A DNA stretch of 64,000 bases from VAZQ01 sp963816745 (GCA_963816745.1 CAWFLQ010000007.1:204861-268860); one strand, 5' to 3'. Counted from the stretch's first letter, positions 9,267 through 18,872 are shown. Numbers and translations: made by a program. Notes: generated by a model from the sequence alone, not told the origin.

Positions 9267-10253
9267 ATGTCATTGAATCGGACCCTCTTCCTCGGCGTCG
9301 ACGGCGGCGGCACGAAGACGCATTTCGTGCTCGTCGATCGCGACGGCGACCTCGTCGCCTCGCACGAAGGGCCGACCTCCTATCATCTCGAGATCGGCAT
9401 CGACGGCCTGCGGGACGTGTTGTCCGACGGACTCTCCGCGCTGTTCGGCCAGGCCGGGATCGACGGCGGCGCCATCGCGCACGCCTTTTTCGGGCTTCCG
9501 GCCCATGGCGAAGACAGCGCGGCGCAGGTGCTGCTCGATGCCCTGCCGGAGCAGCTGCTCGGGCATCGCCGATATCGTTGCGGCAACGACATGGTCTGCG
9601 CCTGGGCCGGCTCGCTGGGCGGCGAAGACGGCATCAACATCGTCGCCGGAACCGGCTCGATCGGCTATGGCGAGCGGCGGGGCAGGTCGGCACGCGCCGG
9701 GGGCTGGGGCGAAGTCTTCGGCGATGAAGGCTCAGCCTATTGGATCGCGCTGCGGGGCCTGAACATCTTTACGCGGATGAGCGACGGCCGGCTGCCGAAG
9801 GGGCCGCTCCATGCCGCTTTCAGGGCAGCGCTCGATCTCGACGCCGACCTCGACCTCTGCGCCAAGGTGATGCGAGCGCACACGCGCAGCAGCATCGCCG
9901 CCATGTCCCAGCTTGTCGCTCGCGCCGCGCAGGACGGCGACGCCGCCGCTATCCGTATCTTCGACGAGGCGGCGCGCGAGCTTGCGGCCGTCGTCGAGGC
10001 GGTGCGGCAGGCGCTGGAGTTCGAACCCGGCGACGCCGTTCCGGTTTCCTATTCCGGCGGCGTCTTCAACGCGGAGGCGCTGATCCTCGATCCGCTGAAG
10101 CACCATCTCGAGCGGCAATCCGGCACCTATCGCCTGCAGGCGCCGATCGTCACGCCCAGCGGCGGAGCCGCGATCTACGCGGCCAAACTCGCGGCGCAGC
10201 CGCTTTCAGTCCGGGCAATGCAGCGCCTCGGCAGATTGCTTCGCAGCGACTAG
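9267..10253 (+). CDS. BadF/BadG/BcrA/BcrD-type sugar kinase (GlcNAc/GalNAc kinase-like)
   Basis: A complete 328-residue actin-fold kinase. Phosphate-1 loop is GVDGGGTKTHFVLVD at residues 8-22, the adenosine/phosphate-2 region contains IVAGTGSIGYG, and GEVFGDEGSAYWIALRGL is the typical COG2971 segment. GAGGTGACGCC precedes the ATG 4 bases after agaS. In this operon the likely reaction is ATP-dependent phosphorylation of GalNAc or galactosamine, substituting for a PTS. No deacetylase gene is visible here, so the free amine or an unlinked deacetylase would be required. Its stop codon overlaps the convergent gene's stop in CTAG. Confidence 0.83.
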   Translation: MSLNRTLFLGVDGGGTKTHFVLVDRDGDLVASHEGPTSYHLEIGIDGLRDVLSDGLSALFGQAGIDGGAIAHAFFGLPAHGEDSAAQVLLDALPEQLLGHRRYRCGNDMVCAWAGSLGGEDGINIVAGTGSIGYGERRGRSARAGGWGEVFGDEGSAYWIALRGLNIFTRMSDGRLPKGPLHAAFRAALDLDADLDLCAKVMRAHTRSSIAAMSQLVARAAQDGDAAAIRIFDEAARELAAVVEAVRQALEFEPGDAVPVSYSGGVFNAEALILDPLKHHLERQSGTYRLQAPIVTPSGGAAIYAAKLAAQPLSVRAMQRLGRLLRSD

Positions 10254-11585
10254 CGATCCGTCGGCGACGGCTGATCCGGTCCGCTGTAGCGCAGGATCCA
10301 GATCCCCCAGTTCTTGTCGGTCACGTAGATGTAACCGCGGGTGTCGACGAGCACGTCCTCGGTCTGCGTCACCACGTCCCGCGGCAAGGGCCCGGCGTTC
10401 GATGGCGGGTCGGGCGGGACGAACCAGCCGCTCTCCACCGGTTGGATCGGATCCTTGATGTTGTAGACGCGCAGCCCGGCGTTGAAGTAGGTGAGATAGA
10501 TCAAGTTCCCCGGCTTCTCGACGTCGGGCAGGTGGATTTCCTGGTTGACGTTGTGGGGGCCGAAACGGCCGCCCTTCTCGCAGAAGTTCTTGTAGCGCTT
10601 GCCCGGGCGGCGGCGCCGGCAGCGGGAACAGCGAGATCAGGCGCATCTGCGCCGGGTTGCGGTTGTCGATCAGTCCGGCGAACTGGAGCGCTTCGTTGCA
10701 GCGCTCCGCGCTCGACTCCGAGTTCACGTAGAGCAGGTTGCGGTCCCACAGCGGCAGCACGGTGTGCAGCGACTGTCCGCCGACACTCGGGAACGGCGGG
10801 CTGAAATTGAGCCGGCCGACGAGCTTCGGATTGGCGACGTCGGAGATGTCGAGATTGACCACCGCTGGCGAATAGCCCATCGACGCCATCTTGCCGTCGG
10901 GGCTGATGTTCGCCGGCCCGTGAAATCCCTCCGGCCCGCCGTGCTTGGGCTCGCCTTGTTTCTGGCCCGGCATGTGCCAGCGTCCCGCCTCTTTCGGCTG
11001 GCGCGGATCGTTGACGTCGAGGATCATGAAGATCTGGCCGGTGTATCCCGGCGCACTGGCCGAGAGGTACGCATAGCGTCCGCCCGGATAGGAATTACGG
11101 TGGGTGCCTCCCGATCCGGTCTTCCAGTGCGAGAGTTGCTTGGGATCGATCGGGTCGCTGATGTCCCAGAGCAGCACGCCCTCGTCCTGCGGCTTGGTCG
11201 GATCGGCGCCCCATGCCGGGACCGATTTCTGCAGCGCCGTCAGCATCAGGTTGTCGTGCAGCGTGACCTGGATGTTCCAGGTGTTGTTGGCGCCCGGGAT
11301 GAACTTGACGAATTTCGGATCGCGTGGATCGGTGACGTCGACGATGCTCCAGCCGTAGTGCCATAAATGGCTCACATACATGTACCAGCGCCCGTTGGCC
11401 TTCTTGAGCGCCAGCTTGAAGGCGCCCTTGCGGTTGTCCACGCCGCTGTAACCCACGGGCTGCATGTTGCTGGCTTCCCAGCCCTGCGGGATCGGGTCCG
11501 CCAGAACCGGCGTCGACAGGAGCAAGGTGAAGGCGGCCGCGCCCAGCAGGACGCTGTGCCGGCGTGAGTTGACCGGTGAGTGCAT
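10250..11585 (-). pseudogene. Exported LVIVD-repeat (beta-propeller) protein, one frameshift
   Basis: An N-terminal signal (MHSPVNSRRHSVLLGAAAFT to PVLADP) is followed by repeated beta-propeller blades: WSIVDVTDPRDPKFV, LLWDISDPIDPKQLS, LDVNDPRQPKEAG, LDISDVANPKLVG and YNIKDPIQPVESG. One surplus base near 10603 shifts the frame after LFPLPAPPPG; removing it gives KRYKNFCEKGGRFGPHN and reads through to the stop at 10250. The joined product is about 445 residues. LVIVD proteins are periplasmic or surface propellers of unknown role. The gene converges on the sugar kinase, overlapping it by four bases. Confidence 0.8.
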
Positions 11586-11714
11586 CGAAAGTCCTCCCGC
11601 TTCGCGGCCGATCGTGGTCGCCGGCTCGCGGCATGGTACGATATCACGACGTCAAGCCGTGTTGCCATCGATCGTGAGTTCGCGGAACATCACTCGTGCA
11701 TAGGGGAGGGCCCA

Positions 11715-12890
11715 TTGAGGAATAGCTCGAACGCGATCCTCACGACCCATGCCGGCCGGTTGCCGATCCCGCCGGGATGCGAGGACCTGCCGTCGCGAAT
11801 TTTCAGCGGCCAGCCCGTGGACGACGCGCAGATTGAGCAGGCGATTGCCGACACCGTACGCAAACAGCGGGACATCGGCATCGACTGCGTCGGCGACGGC
11901 GAGTTCTGGAAGGCGCGCAACATCGCCTATTACGGCGCGCATCTCTCCGGAGTGGAAACCCGCCCGCTCAAGCCCGGCGAGGTGGCGACCACGCGCAACC
12001 ACACCCGCGAGCGCGACGAGTTCACGAATTTCTATGCGGACATGGACCGCATGGGCACCTTGTTCTTCACGCCCGGCGAAAAGCCGATGCCGCCGGATCG
12101 CGAGCGCATGATCGCGACGGGTCCGATCAAGGCGAAGGGAACGCAAGCGATCGACCGGGAGCTCGAAGCCTTCAAGGCGGCGATCGCGCGCTCCGGCAGC
12201 ACGGTAGGGGAAGCGTTCTTCTGCGTGATCGCTCCGGGCTGGCTCGACCATTTCATCTACAACGAATACTACCGCACCGACGAAGAGTTCATCTTCGCGC
12301 TGGCCGAGGCTCTGCGAGAAGAGTACCGGGCGGTCGTCAAAGCGGGATTCATTTTGCAGATCGACGATCCCGGCCTGGTCGACTGGTGGGACATGATCAA
12401 GCCCGCGATCAGCGTCGCGGAGTATCGCAAGTTCGCGCAGCTTCGCATCGATGCCATCAATCACGCGCTCGCCGGAATTCCGCCGGACCGCGTCAGGTAT
12501 CACCTGTGCTGGGGGAGCTGGCACGGGCCGCACACCCACGACCTGCCATTCGAGCACATCACGGACCTGCTCCTGCAAGTGAACGCGCAGGCCTATTCTT
12601 TCGAAGCCGCGAATGTGCGGCACGAGCACGAATGGAAGGTATGGAAGGATATAAGGCTGCCGGATGGAAAAATTCTTGTGCCGGGCGTGGTCAGCCACGC
12701 AACCAATGTCGTGGAGCACCCGGATCTGGTCGCGGATCGAATTCTGCGGTTTGCGCAAACCGTGGGCCGGGAGAACGTGATCGCCGGAACGGACTGCGGC
12801 CTGGGCACCCGGGTTCATACCGAGATCGCATGGGCAAAGCTTGTGGCTTTGGTGGAGGGGGCCAGGCTCGCGTCAAAGGCGCTTTGGTAA
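11715..12890 (+). CDS. MetE-like (cobalamin-independent methionine synthase II family) protein
   Basis: A 391-residue single-barrel protein of the COG0620 type: LTTHAGRLPIPPG, DCVGDGEFWKARNIAYY, LQIDDPGLVDWWDM, RYHLCWGSWHGPHTHDLP, and a C-terminal VIAGTDCGLGTR whose Cys matches a MetE zinc ligand region. TTG at 11715 is chosen because GGGGAGGG lies four bases upstream; no ATG fits. These short proteins are annotated as homocysteine methyltransferases, but the true methyl donor and acceptor are usually unknown. It converges on the nuclease gene, nine bases away. Confidence 0.83.
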   Translation: MRNSSNAILTTHAGRLPIPPGCEDLPSRIFSGQPVDDAQIEQAIADTVRKQRDIGIDCVGDGEFWKARNIAYYGAHLSGVETRPLKPGEVATTRNHTRERDEFTNFYADMDRMGTLFFTPGEKPMPPDRERMIATGPIKAKGTQAIDRELEAFKAAIARSGSTVGEAFFCVIAPGWLDHFIYNEYYRTDEEFIFALAEALREEYRAVVKAGFILQIDDPGLVDWWDMIKPAISVAEYRKFAQLRIDAINHALAGIPPDRVRYHLCWGSWHGPHTHDLPFEHITDLLLQVNAQAYSFEAANVRHEHEWKVWKDIRLPDGKILVPGVVSHATNVVEHPDLVADRILRFAQTVGRENVIAGTDCGLGTRVHTEIAWAKLVALVEGARLASKALW

Positions 12891-12899
12891 CAACAGCTC

Positions 12900-14597
12900 T
12901 CACGGCGCCTCTGCCAGCTCGGCGAGCCGGTCGGCTAATTGGTTCAGCTCCCAGTCGCGGGCGAGATTCGACGCCTGTCCCCAAGTCGGTTGTTGCGCGC
13001 GCAGCGTGGGCAGCGGTGCGGCGGCGTCCATGGTCGCGATCGCACGATAGAGCCGAAGCGCCTGCGCCTGGTCCGGAAAGCGGCCGGCGGCAAGGGCAGC
13101 TTCGAGCGTTCCATATTTCCGCAGCAGGTCCGCGGCGCCCTTCGGGCCCACGCCCGGAGCTCCCGGCAGCTTGTCCGATGGGTCGCCACGCAGCGCGATG
13201 AAATCCGGCACCTGCTTGGGGTCCACGCCGTAGCGCTCGCGCACCTCTGCCGGACCGATGCGCGCCATTTCGCCGGCGCGGACCGGATAAAGGATAGTCG
13301 TTGCCGCGGAGGCGAGTTGGAAGGTGTCGCGGTCGCCGCTCGCAACGAGAGCGGTTCCACCGCGCTGCTCCTCGGCCGCGGCCGCGGCAGCCAGGAAATC
13401 GTCCGCCTCGTAGCCCGGAGCTTTCGCATATGCGAAGCCGCAGGCAGCCACGAATTCCGGCAACACGTCGAGTTGCTCGAGCAAGGCGTCGTCGAAGTCG
13501 CGCCCGCTCTGATACGCCGGAAACTGCTCGTGCCGATAGGTCGGTTCCGTCAACGTGTCCCAGCCCACCAACACCGCGCGTGGCTGTTCCGCCCGGTAGA
13601 GCCGCAGCAGGAAGTTGGCGAAGCCGACGATCGCGCCGGCGCCTTTGCCGCCCTTCCGGAGGATGGTTTTCGGGACGCCGTGATAGGCGCGATGCGCGAA
13701 GGAGTCGCCGTCGATGACCAGCAATGGCCGGGCCTGCACCGCTGCATTCGCCGGCCGCGCTTTGCGCTCACTTGCCGCCTTCCGCGTTCCGGTCCGGCGC
13801 GTTGACTTCCGCGGCGCGCTTGCAGCATCTCCCAGCAAGATCCAGGCGGGCGCGTGGTCGCTCGCGCCGTCTTCGCCGCGGACGTCGCGATCCACGCCGG
13901 CGTCCTCGAGGCGCTTGGCCGTCTCGCCGCTCAGCAGCAGATGATCGATGCGCAGGCCGGCGTCGCGGGGCCAGCGGTTCCGCTTGTAGTCCCAGTAGGT
14001 GTACATCGGTGCGTCGGGATGCTTGCACCGGATCGCATCGATCCAGCCTTGCGCGAGGATGCGCCGGAAGGCGGCCCGGCTCTCGGGCTGGACCAGCGCG
14101 TCCTTTGCCCACGACTTCGTCGGATAGATGTCGTGGTCGGTCGGCACCACGTTGTAATCGCCGGCCAGCACGACCGGCACGCCCGTGGCGTAAAGATCGG
14201 CGGCATGTGCCGCGAGGCGTTGCAGCCAGGCGAGCTTATAGGCGAATTTGGGACCGGGCTGCGGGTTGCCGTTCGGAGCGTAGAGCGACGTGACGATCAC
14301 GCCGTTCACCGCCGCCTCGATGTAGCGGCTCTGCGTGTCGGCGAGGTCGCCCGGCAGCTCCGTCCGGGTCACGATGGGATCGCTGTCGCGGGCAAGAATG
14401 GCAACGCCGTTCCATGTTTCTTGCCCGCGCCACGCCGCTCCATAGCCGGCTTGCTCGATCGCCGCCTTGGGAAATTCCGAATTTGCCGCCTTCAGCTCCT
14501 GCAGGCAGACGACGTCGGGCTTCGCCGCACGCATCCAATCGAGCAGATTGCGCAGGCGCTTGTTGACGTTGTTGATATTGAACGTCGCGATCTTCAC
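12900..14597 (-). CDS. Fusion of exodeoxyribonuclease III and 5'-3' exonuclease (flap nuclease) domains
   Basis: One 565-residue frame from GTG 14597. Residues 1-255 are ExoIII/AP-endonuclease: MKIATFNINNVNKR, VVCLQELKA (E34), SLYAPNGNP, LAGDYNVVPTDHD (D147, N149), LRIDHLLLS, GASDHAPAW (D247, H248). A basic Ala/Arg/Lys linker covers about 257-290. Residues 291-565 are a PolI N-terminal-type 5'-3' exonuclease: LLVIDGDSFAHRAYHG, GYEADDFLAAAAAA, VASGDRDTFQL, and the helix-hairpin-helix GDPSDKLPGAPGVGPKG. All metal-ligand motifs look intact. The product could cut abasic DNA and trim flaps in one chain during base-excision repair. It lies 25 bases after the amidohydrolase and may share its transcript. 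Confidence 0.85.
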   Translation of the reverse strand: MKIATFNINNVNKRLRNLLDWMRAAKPDVVCLQELKAANSEFPKAAIEQAGYGAAWRGQETWNGVAILARDSDPIVTRTELPGDLADTQSRYIEAAVNGVIVTSLYAPNGNPQPGPKFAYKLAWLQRLAAHAADLYATGVPVVLAGDYNVVPTDHDIYPTKSWAKDALVQPESRAAFRRILAQGWIDAIRCKHPDAPMYTYWDYKRNRWPRDAGLRIDHLLLSGETAKRLEDAGVDRDVRGEDGASDHAPAWILLGDAASAPRKSTRRTGTRKAASERKARPANAAVQARPLLVIDGDSFAHRAYHGVPKTILRKGGKGAGAIVGFANFLLRLYRAEQPRAVLVGWDTLTEPTYRHEQFPAYQSGRDFDDALLEQLDVLPEFVAACGFAYAKAPGYEADDFLAAAAAAEEQRGGTALVASGDRDTFQLASAATTILYPVRAGEMARIGPAEVRERYGVDPKQVPDFIALRGDPSDKLPGAPGVGPKGAADLLRKYGTLEAALAAGRFPDQAQALRLYRAIATMDAAAPLPTLRAQQPTWGQASNLARDWELNQLADRLAELAEAP

Positions 14598-14622
14598 GTC
14601 CAGGCAGCGGACATCACGTACC

Positions 14623-15867
14623 TCACTGCACCGGCTGCGCGCGGTCCACGGCCGCGCCCCGCAGGTATACTGACGAGATGCGGCGCGTGTTGGCGATGTC
14701 GTCGAGCGGGTTGGCATCGAGCACGATGAAGTCGGCGCTCTTGCCCGCTTCCAGCGTGCCGGCGTCGGCGATCCGCAGGAACTCGGCCGAATTGCGCGTC
14801 GCCGCCACGATCACCTGCATCGGCGTCATTCCGGCGGTCACCATGTCCGCCATCTCATCGTGCGCGCCCCACGGCCTGTTGCCGTCGGTGCCAAGCGTGA
14901 TGCGCACGCCGGCCGCGTTGAGCTTCGCGAGGTTGCGCGCCTGAATCCCGAAAAAGGCCTGCTCTCGCGCCCGGTCGGTGTTGGCCGCTTCGAGCTTCTC
15001 GAATTCGGCGGCAGGGAGGCCAGGCCGCAGCCAGCTCATATCGACCTTCACGCCGCGATCCGGCAGGTTCGGCGTGAGGATCAGGTTCGGACGCTGCTTG
15101 AACATGGCCACCGTCTCATCGTCGATATCCTTGTCGCGAACGCCGTGCGCGAACGCGTCGAGCCCGGCGCGCATGAGCCCCTTGGCGTCCTCCATATTGA
15201 AGATGTGCGCGCTGACCCGCAGTCCGGTCTTGTGCGCCTCATCGATGATGGCGCCATAGATCTCGGGCGTCACCTTCTTGTACTTGCCGTCGCGGTCGTC
15301 GACCCAGACCTTGACGATGTCGACCTTGCGCTCCGCGAGCTCCTGCACCGCCTTGCGGGCTTCCGCGTCAGTGGTGATCCAATGCGGCACCGTTATGCGC
15401 CCGGGCTCCGGCATCGTGATCCCGCGCCCCGCGCTGAAGAACCGCGCGGCGCCGGGAATGGCTTGGCTGCGCATGTCGAGCAGGTCGTAGTTGTCCGTGC
15501 CCATGCTCAGCACGGCGCTGACGCCGAAATACACGCGCCGCTTCAAGTCCCGCGTAACAAGCTCGCGCGTCGGGCTGAGGTGCACGTGCGTGTCGATCAG
15601 CATCGGGACCACGGTCTTGCCGGCGAGGCTCACGCGCGTGGCCCCCGCCGGCGCGCGAACGTCTGCGGCGCTGCCGGCCTGGACGATCCTCGTGCCGTCC
15701 ACGACCAGCGTGGCGTTCTCGATCGGGGCACGGCCATCGCCCACGATGAGCCGCGCGCCTTCGAACACCGTCACGCCGGAAGCGGGAGCTTGCGCCTGCG
15801 CGGCGAAGCTGGACAGGACACCAAGGGCAGCGGTTACCGCGACAGTGGCTACGTTCACTCGGCACAT
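14623..15867 (-). CDS. Exported amidohydrolase (imidazolonepropionase/prolidase-like subfamily)
   Basis: A 414-residue protein with a Sec signal (MCRVNVATVAVTAALGVLSSFAAQAQA). It carries the amidohydrolase metal set: LIDTHVHLSPT (HxH, near residue 85), VKVWVDD with a candidate bridging Lys, RVSAHIFN, AFAHGVRD, and TLGTDGNRPWGAHDEM (metal Asp). An N-terminal beta-sandwich contributes VTVFEGARLIVGDG. TGGAGG sits seven bases before ATG 15867. It should hydrolyse a C-N bond, perhaps of a dipeptide or cyclic amide, in the periplasm; the substrate is not visible. It is divergent from asnS. Confidence 0.87.
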   Translation of the reverse strand: MCRVNVATVAVTAALGVLSSFAAQAQAPASGVTVFEGARLIVGDGRAPIENATLVVDGTRIVQAGSAADVRAPAGATRVSLAGKTVVPMLIDTHVHLSPTRELVTRDLKRRVYFGVSAVLSMGTDNYDLLDMRSQAIPGAARFFSAGRGITMPEPGRITVPHWITTDAEARKAVQELAERKVDIVKVWVDDRDGKYKKVTPEIYGAIIDEAHKTGLRVSAHIFNMEDAKGLMRAGLDAFAHGVRDKDIDDETVAMFKQRPNLILTPNLPDRGVKVDMSWLRPGLPAAEFEKLEAANTDRAREQAFFGIQARNLAKLNAAGVRITLGTDGNRPWGAHDEMADMVTAGMTPMQVIVAATRNSAEFLRIADAGTLEAGKSADFIVLDANPLDDIANTRRISSVYLRGAAVDRAQPVQ

Positions 15868-15982
15868 CGGAGCCTCCACGGGTGAAATTGGACGGCGCAC
15901 GGTAGCGCGTCTCAGGGCGAAGGGGGAGGGGGCTACGGCCTGTCACTAGACAAGGACGCTCTGCCTGAGTCACTCTCGATCA

Positions 15983-17389
15983 ATGGACAAGAATGAGCTC
16001 AGCGTGCGAGGGATCCTGGCCGGCCAGGCGCCAAAAGACGCGCCGGTCACGGTCAAAGGCTGGGTGCGCACCCGGCGGGACTCGAAGGCGGGCATTTCGT
16101 TCGTGCACCTCTCGGACGGGTCGGCGTTCCATCCGGTGCAGGTGGTCGCGCCGAACACCCTGCCCAACTACAACGATGAAGTCCTGAAGCTCACGGCCGG
16201 TTGCGCCGTGGAAGCGACGGGGACAATCGTGCCGTCGCCCGCCAAGGGGCAGCCGTTCGAGATGCAGGCGAGCGCGATCAAGGTGATCGGCTGGGTGGAG
16301 GATCCGGATACGTATCCGATCCAGCCGAAGCCGCACACGATGGAGTTCCTGCGCGACGTGGCGCATTTGCGGCCGCGGACGAACGTGATCGGCGCGGCGA
16401 CGCGGGTTCGGCACACGCTCGCGCAGGCGATCCACCGGTTTTTCGACGACAACGGCTTCTTCTGGGTCAATACGCCGATCATCACGGCGTCCGACGCGGA
16501 GGGGGCGGGGTCGCTGTTCCGGGTGTCGACGCTCGATCTCGCCAACCTGCCGCGCACGGAGCAGGGCAAGGTGGACTTCGCCAAGGATTTCTTCGGGCGC
16601 GAGGCGTTCCTGACGGTGTCGGGGCAGCTCAACGTGGAGGCGTACTGCCTCGCGCTCACCAAGGTCTATACGTTCGGGCCGACGTTCCGCGCGGAGAATT
16701 CGAACACCAGCCGGCATCTTGCGGAGTTCTGGATGATCGAGCCGGAGATCGCTTTTGCCGACCTCTCGGACGATGCCACGCTGGCGGAAGGGCTGCTGAA
16801 GTTCAGCCTCGAGACGCTGCTGAAGGAAAGGCAGGAGGATCTCGCCTTCTTCGACGAGCGGATCGAGAAGGGGCTGGTGGCGAAGCTCACGGGGATCGTC
16901 AGCTCGGAGTTCGTGCGCATGGACTACGGCGAGGCGATCTCGGTGCTCGAGCGGGCGAAGGAGAAGTTCGAGTTTCCGGTCAAGTGGGGCATCGACCTGC
17001 AGTCGGAGCACGAGCGCTACCTCACCGAAAAGCACGCCAAGAAGCCGGTGATCGTGATGAACTACCCGAAGGACATCAAGGCGTTCTATATGCGCGTGAA
17101 CGACGACGGCCGGACGGTCGCGGCGATGGACGTGCTCGCCCCGGGGATCGGCGAGATCATCGGCGGCAGCCAGCGGGAGGAGCGGCTCGAGGTGCTGGAC
17201 GCGCGCATGGCGGAGCGCGGCATCGACAAGGAGCACTACGCCTGGTACCGGGACCTGCGCCGCTACGGCACGGTGCCGCACGCGGGGTTCGGTCTGGGCT
17301 TCGAGCGTACCCTCGCGTACGTCACGGGCCTCTCCAACGTGCGCGACGCGATCCCGTTCCCGCGCACGCCGGGGAACGCGAGGTATTGA
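15983..17389 (+). CDS. asnS: Asparagine--tRNA ligase
   Basis: A full-length 468-residue class IIb synthetase. The OB-fold anticodon domain (1-110) has VTVKGWVRTRRDSKAGISFVHL. The catalytic domain has motif 2 at TFGPTFRAENSNTSRHLAEFWMIEPE (split here: TFGPTFRAENS then HLAEFWMIEPE) and motif 3 at GFGLGFERTLAYVTG. The residue pattern HLAEFWMIEPEIAF is typical for AsnRS rather than AspRS. It charges tRNA-Asn directly with ATP in the cytosol. The frame has no indels over 1.4 kb, in contrast to the region before 11.6 kb. The FAD dehydrogenase starts eight bases downstream. Confidence 0.95.
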   Translation: MDKNELSVRGILAGQAPKDAPVTVKGWVRTRRDSKAGISFVHLSDGSAFHPVQVVAPNTLPNYNDEVLKLTAGCAVEATGTIVPSPAKGQPFEMQASAIKVIGWVEDPDTYPIQPKPHTMEFLRDVAHLRPRTNVIGAATRVRHTLAQAIHRFFDDNGFFWVNTPIITASDAEGAGSLFRVSTLDLANLPRTEQGKVDFAKDFFGREAFLTVSGQLNVEAYCLALTKVYTFGPTFRAENSNTSRHLAEFWMIEPEIAFADLSDDATLAEGLLKFSLETLLKERQEDLAFFDERIEKGLVAKLTGIVSSEFVRMDYGEAISVLERAKEKFEFPVKWGIDLQSEHERYLTEKHAKKPVIVMNYPKDIKAFYMRVNDDGRTVAAMDVLAPGIGEIIGGSQREERLEVLDARMAERGIDKEHYAWYRDLRRYGTVPHAGFGLGFERTLAYVTGLSNVRDAIPFPRTPGNARY

Positions 17390-17396
17390 CGCGCCA

Positions 17397-18872
17397 ATGG
17401 CAGGTGCCAGGCAATACGAGACCGACATCGCCATCATTGGCGCGGGCGGTGCCGGTGTGGCGGCAGGCATCGAGGCCCGTGATGCGGGAGCGCGCGCCAT
17501 CGCCTTCGAGCAGGGCTCCGAGCTTGGCGGCGCGGCCATCATCTCCGGCGGCGGCTGCCTGATCGTCGGGTCGCCGTTGCAGAAGGAGAACGGCATCCAC
17601 GACACGCCCGACCTCGCCTTCAAGGATTGGATCGCGTGGGGAGGTCCGTCGGCCGATGCCGTCTGGGCCCGCTACTACATCGAGCACACCCTGCACGATC
17701 TCTATCACTGGGCCGAAGGCCTCGGCGTGAAGTGGATTGACCTGAAGGTCCAGGAGGGCAACTCGGTGCTGCGCTGGACCCGGGCCGAGCGCAATGGTCT
17801 CGGCCTGATGACACGCCTCATCGAAGGTTTCCGCAACAAGGGCGGCGAGGTCGTTCCCGAGACCGAGATCACGGGGCTCAGCCTCGAGGACGGCCGCGTC
17901 ACCGGCCTCGAAGGCCGCAATGCCAGGACCGGCGAGCCGTTGGCCGTCAAAGCCAAGGCGGTCGTGGTGGCGACCGGCGGCTTCAACTCGAACCTCGACA
18001 TGGTGCTGGAGTTCAATCCCGGGCTCCGAAGCGACAAGGTGCTGGAAGGATCGGGACGCGGCTCGACCGGAAGCGGGCACAGGCTCATCCGGCAGGTCGG
18101 CGGCTATCTCACCCACATGGACCACATCTGGTTCTACGTATACGCCACGCCCGACTACCGGGACCCCGCACAACGCCGCGGCCTGGTGTTCCGTCTGGTG
18201 CCCGGCAACATCTGGGTCAATCAGCAGGGCCGCCGGTTCCACAACGAGGCGATGTCGGGCGGCAATTCGGCGAGCCCGGCACTGATGGCGCAGAGCCCGC
18301 GCCATGCCTGGGCGATCATGGATACGCCGATGACCATGACCATGGAGATCGCCGATCCCTACTACCGCGACGGCGACAAGGTCGTGCGGGCCAAGGTGGT
18401 GGAACTGCTCGACAACTCGCCTTTCATCCGCAAGGCCGGCACGCTCGCTGAGCTGGGCGAACGCATGGGGGTCGATGTGCCGACGTTCCTCGCCACCGTC
18501 GAGCGCTACAACAGCGCGTGTGAGCGGCGGCTCGCGACGGAGCCGGAGTTCGGCAAGCCGCTCAAATCCTCGAAGGCGTTCGACACGCCGCCCTACTACG
18601 CTGTCCAGATATTCCCGCTGGCGCGCAAGAACTTCGGCGGCGTCAAGACCGATCTCAAGTGCCGTGTGCTCGACAAGCACTTCGAGCCGATCGCCGGGCT
18701 CTTTGCCGCGGGCGAGGTCGCAGGCATGGCCGGTGGCCACATCAACGGGCGCGCCGGTCTCGAAGGCACCATGCTGGGGCCGGCGATCTTCAGCGGTCGC
18801 GTCGCCGGCGGCTGGGCCGCCCAAGCGGCGGGCCACGGCTGCGGCTTCGTCGGCAAGCCGAACCGGATTTGA
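17397..18872 (+). CDS. FAD-dependent dehydrogenase of the fumarate reductase/succinate dehydrogenase flavoprotein family
   Basis: A 491-residue flavoprotein. The Rossmann dinucleotide site is TDIAIIGAGGAGVAAGIEA (residues 9-27), followed by ELGGAAIISGGGCLIVG, VVVATGGFNSN near 190, and a C-terminal FAD contact GLFAAGEVAGMAGGHINGRAGLEG. It resembles soluble flavoproteins such as tricarballylate or ketosteroid dehydrogenases; no heme or signal sequence is present. It follows asnS by seven bases and precedes an aconitase-family gene. A reaction yielding an aconitate-like product is therefore possible but unproven. A 40-bp relic of this gene's interior recurs at 22060. Confidence 0.85.
   Translation: MAGARQYETDIAIIGAGGAGVAAGIEARDAGARAIAFEQGSELGGAAIISGGGCLIVGSPLQKENGIHDTPDLAFKDWIAWGGPSADAVWARYYIEHTLHDLYHWAEGLGVKWIDLKVQEGNSVLRWTRAERNGLGLMTRLIEGFRNKGGEVVPETEITGLSLEDGRVTGLEGRNARTGEPLAVKAKAVVVATGGFNSNLDMVLEFNPGLRSDKVLEGSGRGSTGSGHRLIRQVGGYLTHMDHIWFYVYATPDYRDPAQRRGLVFRLVPGNIWVNQQGRRFHNEAMSGGNSASPALMAQSPRHAWAIMDTPMTMTMEIADPYYRDGDKVVRAKVVELLDNSPFIRKAGTLAELGERMGVDVPTFLATVERYNSACERRLATEPEFGKPLKSSKAFDTPPYYAVQIFPLARKNFGGVKTDLKCRVLDKHFEPIAGLFAAGEVAGMAGGHINGRAGLEGTMLGPAIFSGRVAGGWAAQAAGHGCGFVGKPNRI

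Noticed and set aside
14598..14717. 40-codon N-terminal extension of the nuclease fusion
   Set aside because: It overlaps the end of the amidohydrolase gene and has no ExoIII similarity; the family N-terminus starts at GTG 14597.
15980..17623. 547-codon minus-strand frame opposite asnS
   Set aside because: Arg/Leu/His-rich shadow of a clear AsnRS gene.
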